The position numbers and the translations under genes are program-made. DNA of 64,000 bases. Source: Fasciolopsis buskii (lineage: Eukaryota; Platyhelminthes; Trematoda; Plagiorchiida; Fasciolidae). The stretch spans positions 44,600 to 108,599 of the forward strand of contig LUCM01011224.1 of the NCBI GenBank assembly GCA_008360955.1. Direction: 5' to 3'. Positions 24,839 through 37,054 of this stretch are shown here, piece by piece; within the stretch, counting starts at the first letter, position 1; every line of letters begins with the position of its first letter. Under the pieces are notes generated by a model. That model saw nothing but the letters and a program-made list of their open reading frames with translations. It ran no database searches and had not been told where the DNA came from.

Positions 24839-27800
24839 TGAGGCCCCGATTTCGCCTTCTATTTTGAATAATGTGATTTTCACTATTCTTTGTCCTAAAA
24901 AGAGGTAACTCCCATGTTTGCACTTAGAAGGAAATTGTGACTAGTAAGCGTTTTGGGTATTCATTATTTGGTTGTCAATTTTCTGAAATTTGCGAAATTG
25001 TGCCAGACAGTTTCCTCAAAGTCTTGCCCACAATGCATTTCATACAGACATATTCATTTTGTCCTATGACAACCGAGTATATTAGTTGGCCAATCAAATT
25101 GCAGACAATTACAGCAGCACCCACGCACTTATACGCCCATCTTCCTCCACAGAAAACTGACATTAGTGTTTTCAGCTGAGTTTCTGTAGAAGCACACTCT
25201 TCTGCGCAAATCGCGTACAAAAGAGCCGAAATCAGATCAGACGGACTTGAAGTGTCGTGATAAAGCTGTAGCTTAGCCGCCGGTCTGTTTGAAGCTCAGG
25301 ATCTCCTCATTGTGTGACTGAATTGCAGCATATTCCTTCATAAAGGGAATACGTGGCCAACAAGCCGAAATCGCCTCAGTGAGTGCAATTAACATTGTTA
25401 TATATCTATGTCCAAGTTGTTAGTGCTTCGCAAATCGATAAACGGAGTCACGTTAATGTGGTACTAGTAGCTGAACTTGTCACAATCAAATAATGGGTGA
25501 AATCGTTTGTTATGCAAACTAGCGTTGCCTTAGTGGTCTAGTAATCTTAATGGAATTTGTTTGTCACTGGTCTGCAGAGACGGGTGGACAAAACGGTGGG
25601 GCATATTTTTTTTAAATAGACTCTGTCAGAACTCCTGATTTAGGCAACTGTTTGTGAAAATCTGATCACCTGCAGCGTCGACCAAAACCAAAAACTTACA
25701 GGCCAGTTGCCAGACAAATTTAGAACGGGACATTGATGGTCGGCACATTTTATGATCCTGGAAGTTTGATACACTAGCATTTACGTCAACCGGTCTCGTT
25801 CAAATTTGATCAGGTAGTGTTCACGTTGCCTACCCAAATACAAGGAAGATACGCCGGGATAAGGATATTTTTGACTTCAGCTGCGGGTAATTAAACCGGT
25901 TGCGAAATCAGAAAGTTCTGGCTCTGTAGATCTACATGACGATGGATATCCAGTGCGCACCCGGCTTTGGCACTTGCACATGGGCCATTAATACACTTCC
26001 TTATTGGTACAATAGAAAGAAGCTAACCTGTATTGTTAGCTCTGCATTCAGAATCACAAATTGCTTCTGCATTATCACAGACGCAAGTTGTATTTTCCAG
26101 AGATGGACGTTTATGCACACTACAACAAAAAACTGTCAAAAATGGAAACAAAACTATTACCAAGTCAACTTCAGTAGTTTAATTTGCGTGAGCATCAAAT
26201 TTCTTGCTTTTCACTCATTTGTTCATGTTTGGGAAAATATCCTTTTAGAGCAGTCGGAGATATTATTCAAACAAAATCACCGCAAATTGCAACTGGAGGA
26301 TTTGTCACTGTATTGGTGCACTTTTAGATCTCAACCTGACTTACACGGATTTAAAGGATTTCCAAACAAACGTGCTTAGTTTACGAGTAATAAAACTTTG
26401 CATAATCAGATCACCTTTGAAGTTTTGCAAAAGATACTTACCGACGGTTTTTTTCGCCGCCGGGTTGATTAACTTCAGATTATGTGCTATCAGACTTATC
26501 CGTGGTCAGAAAAGGTAACGAGCTCGATATACTATATTTCCGTCAAGTAGACGACCAGCTTTCCATTTTCCGGTAGTATTCATTATTTGAATTTAAAAAT
26601 AGTTTACACAAAAGAAATCTCTATTCAACCTGAGTTGGCGGAAATGTCTAGGTCTACTGGTCACCAAATTTTATTTCCAAAGTGCATCAAGCCGGGGGTC
26701 AGGCCTCTGGGGGCAGTGGTGATTTCTCCAGACTTGCACAAAAATCTAATTTGACTTCGTTTTTAGAACATTCCGTGCGATAATTCCAGTAGCCCTGGAG
26801 TTAAGTAGTTTGCTGGAATAAGAGAAAATTCAGTTGAAATCGTTAGTTGTGTTAACGCGGAAACTAGCCAAATGCCCCTCACTTCATGATCTGAGACGTA
26901 CCGGTGTGAGTTTCAAACTGGAGTATCGTCTTGTGTGTGAACCTACCGCCTTTACAAAAGACGTGTTGATGTCTGTTACCAGCAACGATTCTGAACTCTA
27001 CATAATTGTCGCAAGCCAGTTAGATAGATGATTTGTAAAAAAACATCAGCCTTTGACAAACCACTAACTTCTCGGCTCAAAAAACAGGCATGCTTTAACC
27101 GTCCCGTTCACTTTTTTTCTTTGAATAAAGGGAACCGCAGGTAAACGAATGTTTAGACCTAGTTTTAACACTGTTGGAGCTTCTAAAAGTACTGTTTAAC
27201 TTCCGGGTCTAAGTTAAAACTGCCAGTTTGTTACTCAGCGCCCTTTTTGACACGTGACGTTTACATTGACCGGGCTCGGACACATACAATAGAACTGCTT
27301 ATGGTCGGTTCGTTGGAAGCTTTTTCACGTGTTCTTAACTTTTGTATTTAGATTTCGCCTTTTTGGAAATTGCCAAATGCCCATTATTTCATCTCACATC
27401 GCCGGTTTGTTGAATGTACAATCTGCTTCCTTGGCAGGGATAACAAAACGTTGTGCCTTCAAGTTATTCAGCAAAGTAATTTGCCCTAATTTTGTCTTGT
27501 CCTATTTACTGCAGTAAACATACGTCATTCACCTCATCAGATTATAAATCTGTGATAATGTAGTTACCGTATTTGTACTTTTATTCTCGTAAAGAAGTAT
27601 ATAGGCATATTTATATAAACAACCATTGCGTAGTGTCCACAGGCTATTAACAGGACTTCGCCACTCAGTTCATGGGATTAAGCATCACTGCTCTTCTATC
27701 CATTATATCCTAAATGACTCAATCTTTTAGCTAAGGACTAGATGCACAAAACTGTAATCGAACGATAAGCAGCCGCTGTTCCTGGGTCGCATTCACTCAA

Positions 27801-30800
27801 TCCCACCTGTCGACTCATTCCAGTTACATGTTTTCTCCTGAGAGATATATTCTTACAGTACTCTAGTATTTCCTCCTCTACTTTTATTCTAGAAGAGCAA
27901 AATATAAAAAAATGATCCAAATGTGGAAGGTGTTCGGCGTCGGTATGATTCAACACGTAGAGTTTTTAGACTGGCCTACCAAAAAGGCCGCAGCTGAGCT
28001 TTCCGGTATTCTTACCCAATGAACCATTGCTGTCCTTTAAAATTACCTAAGCTTATCATTTCTATCACAATAAAACTTTACAGCCGATCAATGGGATAGA
28101 TGTCAGTCGGTTTGTTGGAAATTCCCTCTTTGACTGCCAAAGTACGGAAAGTTAAATATGGCTGCTGTCATATGTTTGTATAAACTGTGGATTTAATCAA
28201 CTGTAGTCCCACATGGCTACGCAGCCCATTTGGTAGGGCAGACAAATTAATAAAGCTTGGACTACATCCATGTATGCATTCGAACATCATCGCCTCACGT
28301 TCATATTAATCCTATATCTTTCAACTCAGGCAAAGCTCAACACTGCGAATAAGTGTATTAATTTACCTGTATTGACATTTCTATTTTAATCCTGTACTAT
28401 TTTCAGACGAAAATTGATGATCGATGTGTCTTGCATAGCCTGCTAAAGCCTACACGTAATGACTATGAATATTGTGTTTTCACGTATGTAATCTGTAGTA
28501 CGGTCGTATAATTTCGTTTAACCAAATAATGTTATAAAAAACAAATGGCCTGCAGCACAGGAGTTTGCTTCAATTAAAGTGATGTTTTTATTAATTAGGA
28601 AGTGCTAGGAACGAGACTAGACAACCCGTGTTAAGGTACAGCTGGCGGGAAAGAAGCCTTTGTAACTGGGCCTAGTCGATTTGTGAGTTTGAGTATTAAT
28701 GCCATTTAGATGTCATGGATGCGAAGTGACACAGGATTTTCTATGCACAAGCTAATCATGCTTTTATGTGACCAGTTAATGGCTCTAAGATTAAGGCGTC
28801 CCAGGCTGTGCAAGAAACAACACTGAGGGTGCCTAAGTCCATGAGAAGAATGACGAAACCATGCATTTGAATCAATGGAAAACAACGGAGATCAACAAAG
28901 AATGAAAGTGCACCACTTGAGAAAACCAGAAATGACACATTGAGGAACACAAAATTGGCGCAGTGTGCCAGTTTGATAAGACTGTTGACGCAGTTTTCAC
29001 ACTGTAATATTAGATGGCAAAAGACGAAATCAGATTATGCTGCCATGTAATGCAAAGTTATTCTGCACGGTTTAAACACAAAAGAATTCGCTTAATGGTC
29101 GGAGGTGTCTTTCCAGTGAGCCGGGACCAAGGACTGGAAAACGCACTATTGGGGCGTTTATAACTACTTAGCAGGAAGTCGGATGGATTAGAGCTTAAAT
29201 ATATGCAGGAATTTAAGCAGACCCTTTTCAACACAAAACAGATCTAAGTGACTCTAACAATATACTTAAAGATTCACGTTAGGTGGAAAACAGACAAGTC
29301 ATACATGTCTATTGAGAATAAATTCGGAGAAAGGATTGCACCTTGAAGAAAGTTTGCACAAGTGGGAAAATAATTTGTGACCTTAATTTAGTGCTTTGCA
29401 TAGTTCCGAGGAAAAGAATTCCAACCAATTTATTCACTAGATAAGTAAGCCAACAGAAACGAGCTTAGCAGACTGTCGAAGGTAAAAGTGCATTCAAGAA
29501 AAGCACAGTTATCTGACGTTTTGCCTTCTCTGAAATGAGAAAGATATTTAGCGATAGTTAGTACCCAATGAGTGCTACAGTAATAGCTGCATAGCTCTTG
29601 TGTTTGTTTGTAAATTCGAGTTCTTCAAGTTGACTTTTAACCGCTCGCTAGAGATCTTTGAGCAATTTTGGGATTCACATCTGTCAGACAACTGGGAAAT
29701 CGGAAGTGTGTCATCTAATTCACCGGGAAATTGGACACTGGGAGGATTTACATCTACGGTTTCCAGTTTGCCTTTTTCTCTTCATACTGAAGACTACGGA
29801 GCCCAAGTCACTAGCTTTTGATACTCTGAGAGTGTAGGTATTGTATGGAAAACTTGGCTACAAGGCGTCTGAATTTTATCGGGGTTGAAACTCGACGATA
29901 TACATGTTGGTTCCACTTAAGCTAATGTATTCCTCCCGTGTAGCTTCTTCGGATGAGGAGAACCCAGTCTTCCGGTTTGGAGATATGCAGCAGACACTAA
30001 ATATTTGATTAACTAAATCGGCTATAAAAACACAAAAATACATGTGCAATTAGTCTCCAAGGTGACAACGGACCAAGAGTAACATGCTAACGGAAGAATT
30101 TTTCATTTTGAGTTTCCGCATGGATTGTGTTCGTTGATAATGACATCTGTGCGAGTATATTTTAAGCCCAGTACACTAATATGGCTGATAATACTGGGTA
30201 CGCTAACCCTGGTTTGGTTAGGATGAGGTCTAGTTGAGAGGCAACACGAATAAGAATAAGAAGGATGTTGATAGGATAAGAAAACAAAACGGGGCATGAC
30301 GATGCCTGATTAAAGTTGCTTTGTTCTAATGCAAAAATTCTCGCCAATCATGTATACAGTGAAAAGAACAAGTACGTCACAAAATTGCTAATTACATTGT
30401 GGAATTTGTAGTATTTTTTAAAGTTTACTGATGCTAACTGAGCCAATGATCATTACTGTCATTTCGGTGGGAAAATCTAATGCCGGATTTGCTGCCTCAT
30501 TAAGAATTGCTGAAGGTGGCCACTTGCCAGCCTCCTTGCATTTTTAATTTAACCAGATTTCTCGGAAGCAAATGAGATCTTCGGTCAAAACTTGGTGTCA
30601 TGCATAATGGTAAGCAGCTATGTTTCTCGTAAATATACAGCACAAGTAGTTATGAAGTTGAGAGTCATAAGCTGCTGATAATTGAAATCCGATATTTTGC
30701 TGTGTATTAAGAGCGCACTATTGCAAATACTGATAGGAACGGAACTTACCAGTAACTTCCCAAAGTTATTTTTCGTTCATTTGCGCGATGGATCCAATTT

Positions 30801-33130
30801 CATATTTTTGATAGAGAGTGCATACTGATGTATTTAAGCATATCTTTCATCGATAGGGTAAACTGGTTTGGGAGATTGCGACTAAAGGCTCTACCAATGA
30901 TTGACTGAAGTAAGATAAGTATTTCCAAATAAGCAAGTCCAACGGCAGAAAAACCCATCCAGAAACTGCTGAAAAGATGCTCGTTCTAACAACAACAATA
31001 ATAACAACAGTATTTGTAAATAAATGATCCAACTGCGCATAATTTCAGCTAGTAACCAATGCCATTTACACGCGAATTGACTGTGGTACCTCGGTGCGAC
31101 ATTTTGATTGAAGTGGCAGGGAACACGCTTCACATATAGTTATTGATGTTCGTATTTTCATTAGAAAGTTACTAGGGTCAAAACCTTTCGCCACTTTTGC
31201 AATAGTTGTTATGCTCGCTTTCATACGGTTCACATTGTTTGGTTAGAATTCAAGGTCCATGTTTACTTGAAGCAGACGCAGACAATTAAAAACTTCCAAA
31301 GAGATGCTGCATTTGAATGCCCAATGGTATGAATTTCAGTTGAATCGGGATCTGGCATTTTACGGAAAGATATTAAAAGTAGCTACATTAAAGCGTACTA
31401 ACAAAAAATGAAAGTGCAGCTTTCTACAGTTACATTTTTATGCCGTGCTTGAAAAAATCAGGCAAGTATCTCACCGTATATTTGACCAAACAGTGGTGCA
31501 AGATGACCGTTGAAACTTTCCTTTTAGCGAGAAAATTGCCTTGAAATTAAATTCCATTAGGCCAGAGCCACGTGAAGGACTAGGTTATCCAGTGCTCATG
31601 ATCTGTTTTGGTCTTTTTTGGATCACCAACAATATACAAGAAGAAAAATACTCACAAGGATTCATGCCTGCCTCACAGAAGTCACCTTTCAACAATAACC
31701 ACCACTAGAAGTGTTTTTAATCAATACGTTCGTCTCGTTTGCAGGAGCAAATTATTCCTTGTGTTCAATTGCTTGTGGTTAACTTGGCAAAGTGCTTCAC
31801 ACATCTTTTCACACCAACCGCTGGAAACTTTGAACGTACAGTATTATCAAAAATGATTGTAAGGCAATTGCAAAAGCACTGTTTTTGGGCTTTCTTCTCT
31901 CCGAACTGACTTTTGACGTTTGAACTGGTGAAGCTATGGAATTCGCGCACATAACCTCCCGGACAAGTTAATTCAACGAAAAACAGAACAATAAGATTGG
32001 AGTTTGTACCCACAATTTGTGTAGCCTATTCGTTTACAATCGTAAACGCCCGTCCCTCTCGTTTTCATTACTTATCGATTAGTTAGAATGTTTAAAAATG
32101 ATGCATTCATTGTGTTCGTTCCATGACGGAATCAATCATAACCAGAAGTTAAAATAACAGTTTGGACAATGGAATAAACTTACCGGGAGTGTTTGCAATC
32201 AAGAGAAAGAATACCAACATGGGTAATTTATACCATAATGGGTAATTCATGGCATTTGTTTTACACTAATTGCATCTGTTTTTATCAGCATTCAAAGAAT
32301 AACATTGACTCCAAACTGCGGATAGCCAAAAGTGGTTCTTGATCTTTCCGTAATTTTGGCTCACATGAATGGAAAAAAGACGGTTTGTTGGGTTTTGTAT
32401 GCAAATAAACAACTGGATGGTAGTGCGTGTGAAACACGACGTGAAAAGCAGGCGAAAATTGACTGCAATAATGGTAGCTGCTCGCAAAGGTTGCAACTTA
32501 AGTCAAGGCCCAGAGGACTGATGCAAAAGTAATGCTGTTATTTACAAGGCGGTAGATAACAAAAAAAGTGCACTTATTGAAAGAGAGCTAAAAATGCACC
32601 ATTATCACGAGTATAGACAAATAAAAAAATATCAAAATTTGTAAGTGACTTTAGGGCAAACCATTCCACGGAATCACCGGCTGCTGCAAATAAAAGTGGC
32701 TTTATCATCTAAGGCAAGACTGAGGCCATTTCCAACTCAGAAACGAAAATCTGACTAACTATGATAAGAAGGTCTTCTAATCTCTTACTGCTTTTGCAGA
32801 CTGTTTACCGTAATGTTCTGCCATCCAGCTTTTCTCAACCCAGGCTGTGGTCGTTGCAGATGCTTTTATCTTTTGACTGAATTTATCAGGCTGTAGAAAT
32901 GGCAAAACGGAAATGGAACGCGAAGTGGATGGAGGCCGATGTTCAAGAGGAAAGGTAGCCAAATTATTTTGCACTGGTCACATCTCCATTCTATATTTTT
33001 TCAGTTTTTCTGCTATCCGTTATGAGGAGTGAGTTCGAATGCGCGTCATTAATGATAAGGAAGTCAGCTAGATAATGGAAATGAAAGGGGGCATATTTTC
33101 TGTTTTGATCAGCACAGTTTTATCAGGGGT
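24839..33130. other. No supported gene
   Basis: Long AT-rich stretch. The longest frame (25936-26379, 147 codons) has the Phe/Cys/Tyr-rich composition expected by chance. A trinucleotide microsatellite lies at 30988-31009. Confidence 0.35.
30988..31009. repeat. Short AAC/AAT trinucleotide microsatellite
   Basis: Seven consecutive AAC or AAT units lie in otherwise unremarkable DNA. Confidence 0.6.
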
Positions 33131-33638
33131 TTCACATGCACATTGAGTGAACTGGCCATGCCAACTCGTTGTTCTGTCTGATCGCATGCATCGCCATAGA
33201 CGATGTCGGATTTCCCGCCAAAGTTTGTCTTGTACTGGTTAAATTGGGATATCGAATGCCAGAATCCATTTTAGGATGTGTTCGGTGGCAGTTTGAGCCA
33301 AATATCTTTCTGTCCTGTCCGTGTACGCGTCACAAAGTCCGGAAGTGAAGTGCCGAACATCATCTCACTTAGAAGCAGAGAATAATAAAGCTGCCACAAC
33401 GGAAGCGAAGTTTCAAACGATTACCTGTTTGCCCATTCCACTATGCCGATTACGGGGAATTTCAGACTATTTACAGTCAACAGTGTGGCCACTACTAAGA
33501 AAGAAAAATGAACTTGTTTCATGTCTTCCGGCCTACGGAGTAGGTTTTGTTTTTCGTCGTTTTCCGTGTTGCACAAATGACCTAAATGTGGAAGATCCCC
33601 CACCTTCTCCTATTTCTTTGATCTCGTTCTGCTTATGA
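33131..33638 (+). pseudogene. Two overlapping open frames, possible decayed retroelement
   Basis: One frame is open from about 33152 to a TGA near 33349. It contains a GYRMPESILG-like stretch that recalls the Arg-Met-Pro motif near the C-terminus of LINE reverse transcriptases. A second frame (33321-33638, no ATG) continues for 105 codons with protein-like composition. Together they could be one coding sequence broken by a frameshift. The motif match is weak and from general knowledge only. Confidence 0.25.
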
Positions 33639-36573
33639 GGAAATAAGAAACAAATCTTGTGATAATGCCCTCACTAAGCGCCATGTGTGAAGTTCCCGGA
33701 GCAAGTTGACGAGCTGGACGTGATAGTCTCCGCAACTTAATTTTCCGGCAAGTAGCCAATTCACTGCTAGATGTCATCTGACTAATAGATAAAACACACT
33801 TGACCGGTCGCAAGCAAAGTAGTCGCCGTGCTGCAGCTCATCTGGTGATGTTTCGGCCTTTAGGACAGCAGAATAAGTTTTTCGTCAAGCATTATTTATT
33901 GCACTAAGTTGTTGTGCCATTTTAGCCATCTCTATACGTTTCAAATGGCACAGGGAAGCTTTACCATTGGTAGAGATATCTCCTAACTGGAACGCAGTCT
34001 GCTGGTAGCAGTTGCGCTAATTTAGACGATATGAGTACAAAAGACCCCGGGAGTTTGGTAATGCATATGTCCGCAGTAATTATCGAATTTGCTTAATTTT
34101 TGTTAAAGATCACTTAAAGTCTATCTTGATATATGGAATATTCTCAAATGTTTCTGGTGTTTAGACGTCGAGTTCTTTTCGAAACCGGAGGAATGCGTCA
34201 GGAGATCAGGCATACTGAGATATAAGAAGGATCGTTAAAGGCATCACTTCACCTTTTTGGATAAATACATTAAGCAAAAGCCTTGAGTTGTACTCTTTGA
34301 AAAAGACTCTTTTGATTGAGATATTGGTTCGAAGTTATCTCAATCGCTCACTTGGCTATAAAGTCTGACTCCGAGAATCCCATTTATGACTCCGCCTAGT
34401 TTAACAAGTTAAATCTATCAGCAAGTGACCAGTTTATTACTTGGTGGCATAACGATGATATCTACCATTTACCGGAGTTTTGAGTTCTATTGATAGAGAA
34501 AACTCTCATCGAGCAAACAGTGAAAATACAGGCCGGTGCACAAGCACGTTTTCAGGGGCTAGTTCTACGTCATCATATCACAGTACATTAGGGAAAGTTT
34601 TGGACCTCTTGGTGTGAAAACGAATCTGATTAGGTGCGTTGCAAGCAGCAAAATTAATGGGCATGTGAGACATTGGTAAGTCAGAACTTCAAAAGGCGTA
34701 GAAGTTCTTCGAAAATGGCTACCCATATAGGTTATGTGATTAGGTAATGCGGACAGAAGAAAAACATTCTCGGGAGGATTGTGGTGGAATGAGCATCAGT
34801 GTACGTCTGTCCTATTCATTTGTGACATGCATGCAGAGGTCGTACAAAGAATACTGACGAACGTTATCAGTGAGACGGTTTGAACAATCAGGCACCGTGT
34901 TCTGTTTAGACACCTCCCTGAGATATTATTACAGCTGAAAGGCAAAACTGGTGATTCTGCGGTCACGTTCTATATGCATTTAATCACGTATTCTTGCAGG
35001 ATACTGTACCTTGGCCGCACGCATCATTACTCAACCTCCTTGGTCCACCCTACACTCCAATGCAAGTCCAAGTAACAGAAAATAATTGATACAGTACGTT
35101 CATCCACTCCTCAGTAATGCATGAAAAGTCACTATTCCCATTCCGACTTATATTTTTATTTGTGCAATCTAATCCTTCAAAATTTTTCCTAATATATTGT
35201 AATCCAATGGCATGAGTACGAATCCGTGGAAACCAGTATGTTCGTCAACTTGTGTTTTCCTAACAAAGAGATGAGAAGTAGTTCGTTTTTGAACACAAAG
35301 CCATGAGACAAAAAAACCCCGAAGATTATTGACAGTGGCCCTGGAGTTGATGGACGATAAACTCATGGATTATGCTAAGTGTAAAGATAATGTCTCAGCG
35401 AGTAATGAACTGAAAATGCGAACTTAAGCACTCAATTTAGATTATTCAGATGATTAGATGTGTCCGCATCAACCAAACAGCCTGACCGTATTAGTTGCTT
35501 GTACAAAAGTCAGGGGAGGGTTTTATAAATACTACGTTTTTTACAAAACATCAAATTTCTGTGGCCGCCTGTTTAACCACGGTAGCTAAATGAGACAAAT
35601 TCTAGATCCGTCCCATTGGAAGTAACTGAAAATCGTGAAAGATGTCCGTGAAAATAAGAAAGAGCTTTGAACGGAAAGAAATTTCATCGACACCGCTCTA
35701 TACACTTAGGCATTTATTATTGGATAGGAAGAGTAAAAGTACACAGGTCTGAAAAATTCGGTAGCTTGACAATTGATCGTCTCCCGCAGGCTTGATATAG
35801 ATAAAGCAGTGTGACCGAAACTTGGATAACATGTGTAGCTAATACGATAATACTTGATCCATGGATTTGAAAATTTATGTTCGTCGTAGCTCAAGTTGCG
35901 GGTTTTCATGGAGTTCTGGTCGCGGAGTTTGGCGCTCAGATTGCAAAGGTGTCACCGCCAGTCGAGGTGACGTCGTCAGTGCCTGCAAATACATTCAACT
36001 CAAAACTACAACAAAAAGAAATTTCCAGTGCACTGGAAGCCTTTATACTGTTCAGGTAAGTTACACTTCTGCTTTTATAATGGAACCTTCTTTTGACGGG
36101 GATGGGTTTTGCTGTGAGCATTCAATAATCGGCATAATGTTTTACTGGTTATCCCCTGTTGAGTGACCAGTGGAACCGACGAAAAATCAGTGATCACGTA
36201 ATCGTGTTTGTGCATCCTGTACAGAATTCATTACTTGGCTAAAGCCACATTGAGTCTTAAATCAGTGAACAGATACGGTGATTATTTTCGCGCCCCCAAT
36301 CCAGTCAGTCCAAACTGTCAACTCTGAAGTTGATCGAATGACCTCCGATTCCCGTCACTTCTGCCGAGAGGTTCATTTTCTTTATCTTCAGAAGAATTCA
36401 ACCATAATCACATTTCAAGGCTAATCAGCAAAATATGTTGCGCCAGTCGGTATTGTTTAGTGGCGTGTTTTTTTCAAATAGTTTTGTTAGACGTGGTCTG
36501 CCACACCATGTGTCGTTATTCATTTCCTGTCTAGGATTTTAATCTAAGTTATTTTTCTTGCATGCTCATTTAT
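33639..36573. other. Upstream region of the surface-protein gene
   Basis: Mostly featureless. About 35890-36056 lies between a TAG acceptor-like site and a perfect CAG|GTAAGT donor and is open in two frames. It could be an untranslated or coding first exon of the downstream gene or another gene, but neither is shown. Confidence 0.3.
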
Positions 36574-36601
36574 GCGGTCAGTTGTTTAAGCAACTGACCG
36601 C
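36574..36601. repeat. Perfect 11-bp inverted repeat upstream of the surface-protein gene
   Basis: Arms GCGGTCAGTTG and CAACTGACCGC flank a 6-nt spacer, about 256 bp upstream of the ATG at 36858. It could be a dyad operator-like site or a hairpin. No factor is recognised. Confidence 0.6.
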
Positions 36602-36857
36602 CTTTCCACTCTTTTATTCACCATCTGCATTCCCTTCGCATCTCATTTCGTCCAATGCTGGCACGTCTTCGGTCAGCTACATACAACAACTGAGTGGAAA
36701 CTTTGTCAAGGCGAAATGACATCGTAATCACGAAAACGAAACTGGCCATCTGGTATTTTTGGGCGTAGACAAACTTCGGTGAACCGATAGAAAACATCTG
36801 AGTCACCGGGCATCCCAATGGCTTGTTCTCAAACTGTGAATTATCTCCCAAGTCAAA

Positions 36858-37054
36858 ATGTTTGCCTTGCTGTTCCTTGTTCCTATCCTACCACTGTTAC
36901 TCACAAGCCGGCTGGCATTTGGGGCCAAATGTGGTGTTGTACCATCCGATCTCATTGACTGTGCACGCAAGCACGGAATCGATCGTATACCTAGTGACAG
37001 TGAAGGTTACGGGTTCGGATTCGGATCTATCGATGCCGTGGAGAACATGTGTCG
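36858..37054 (+). CDS. Exon 1: signal peptide and first half of Cys module 1
   Basis: This 197-nt exon codes for residues 1-65 plus two bases of residue 66. It holds the signal peptide (cleavage predicted after Gly22) and Cys25, Cys35 and Cys65, spaced C-x9-C-x29-C. A Gly/Phe-rich stretch lies at 50-56. The exon stops two bases after the third Cys codon, at CG|GTAAGT. Exon 3 stops at the equivalent place in module 2. The ATG is preceded by AAA. A possible acceptor (AG at 36851-36852) lies just upstream, so a 5' leader exon or a trans-spliced leader cannot be excluded. Confidence 0.8.

Noticed and set aside
25936..26379. Longest open frame in the window (147 codons, +)
   Set aside because: Rich in Phe, Cys, Tyr and His without domain signals. 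About one or two frames of this length are expected by chance in 64 kb of this composition.
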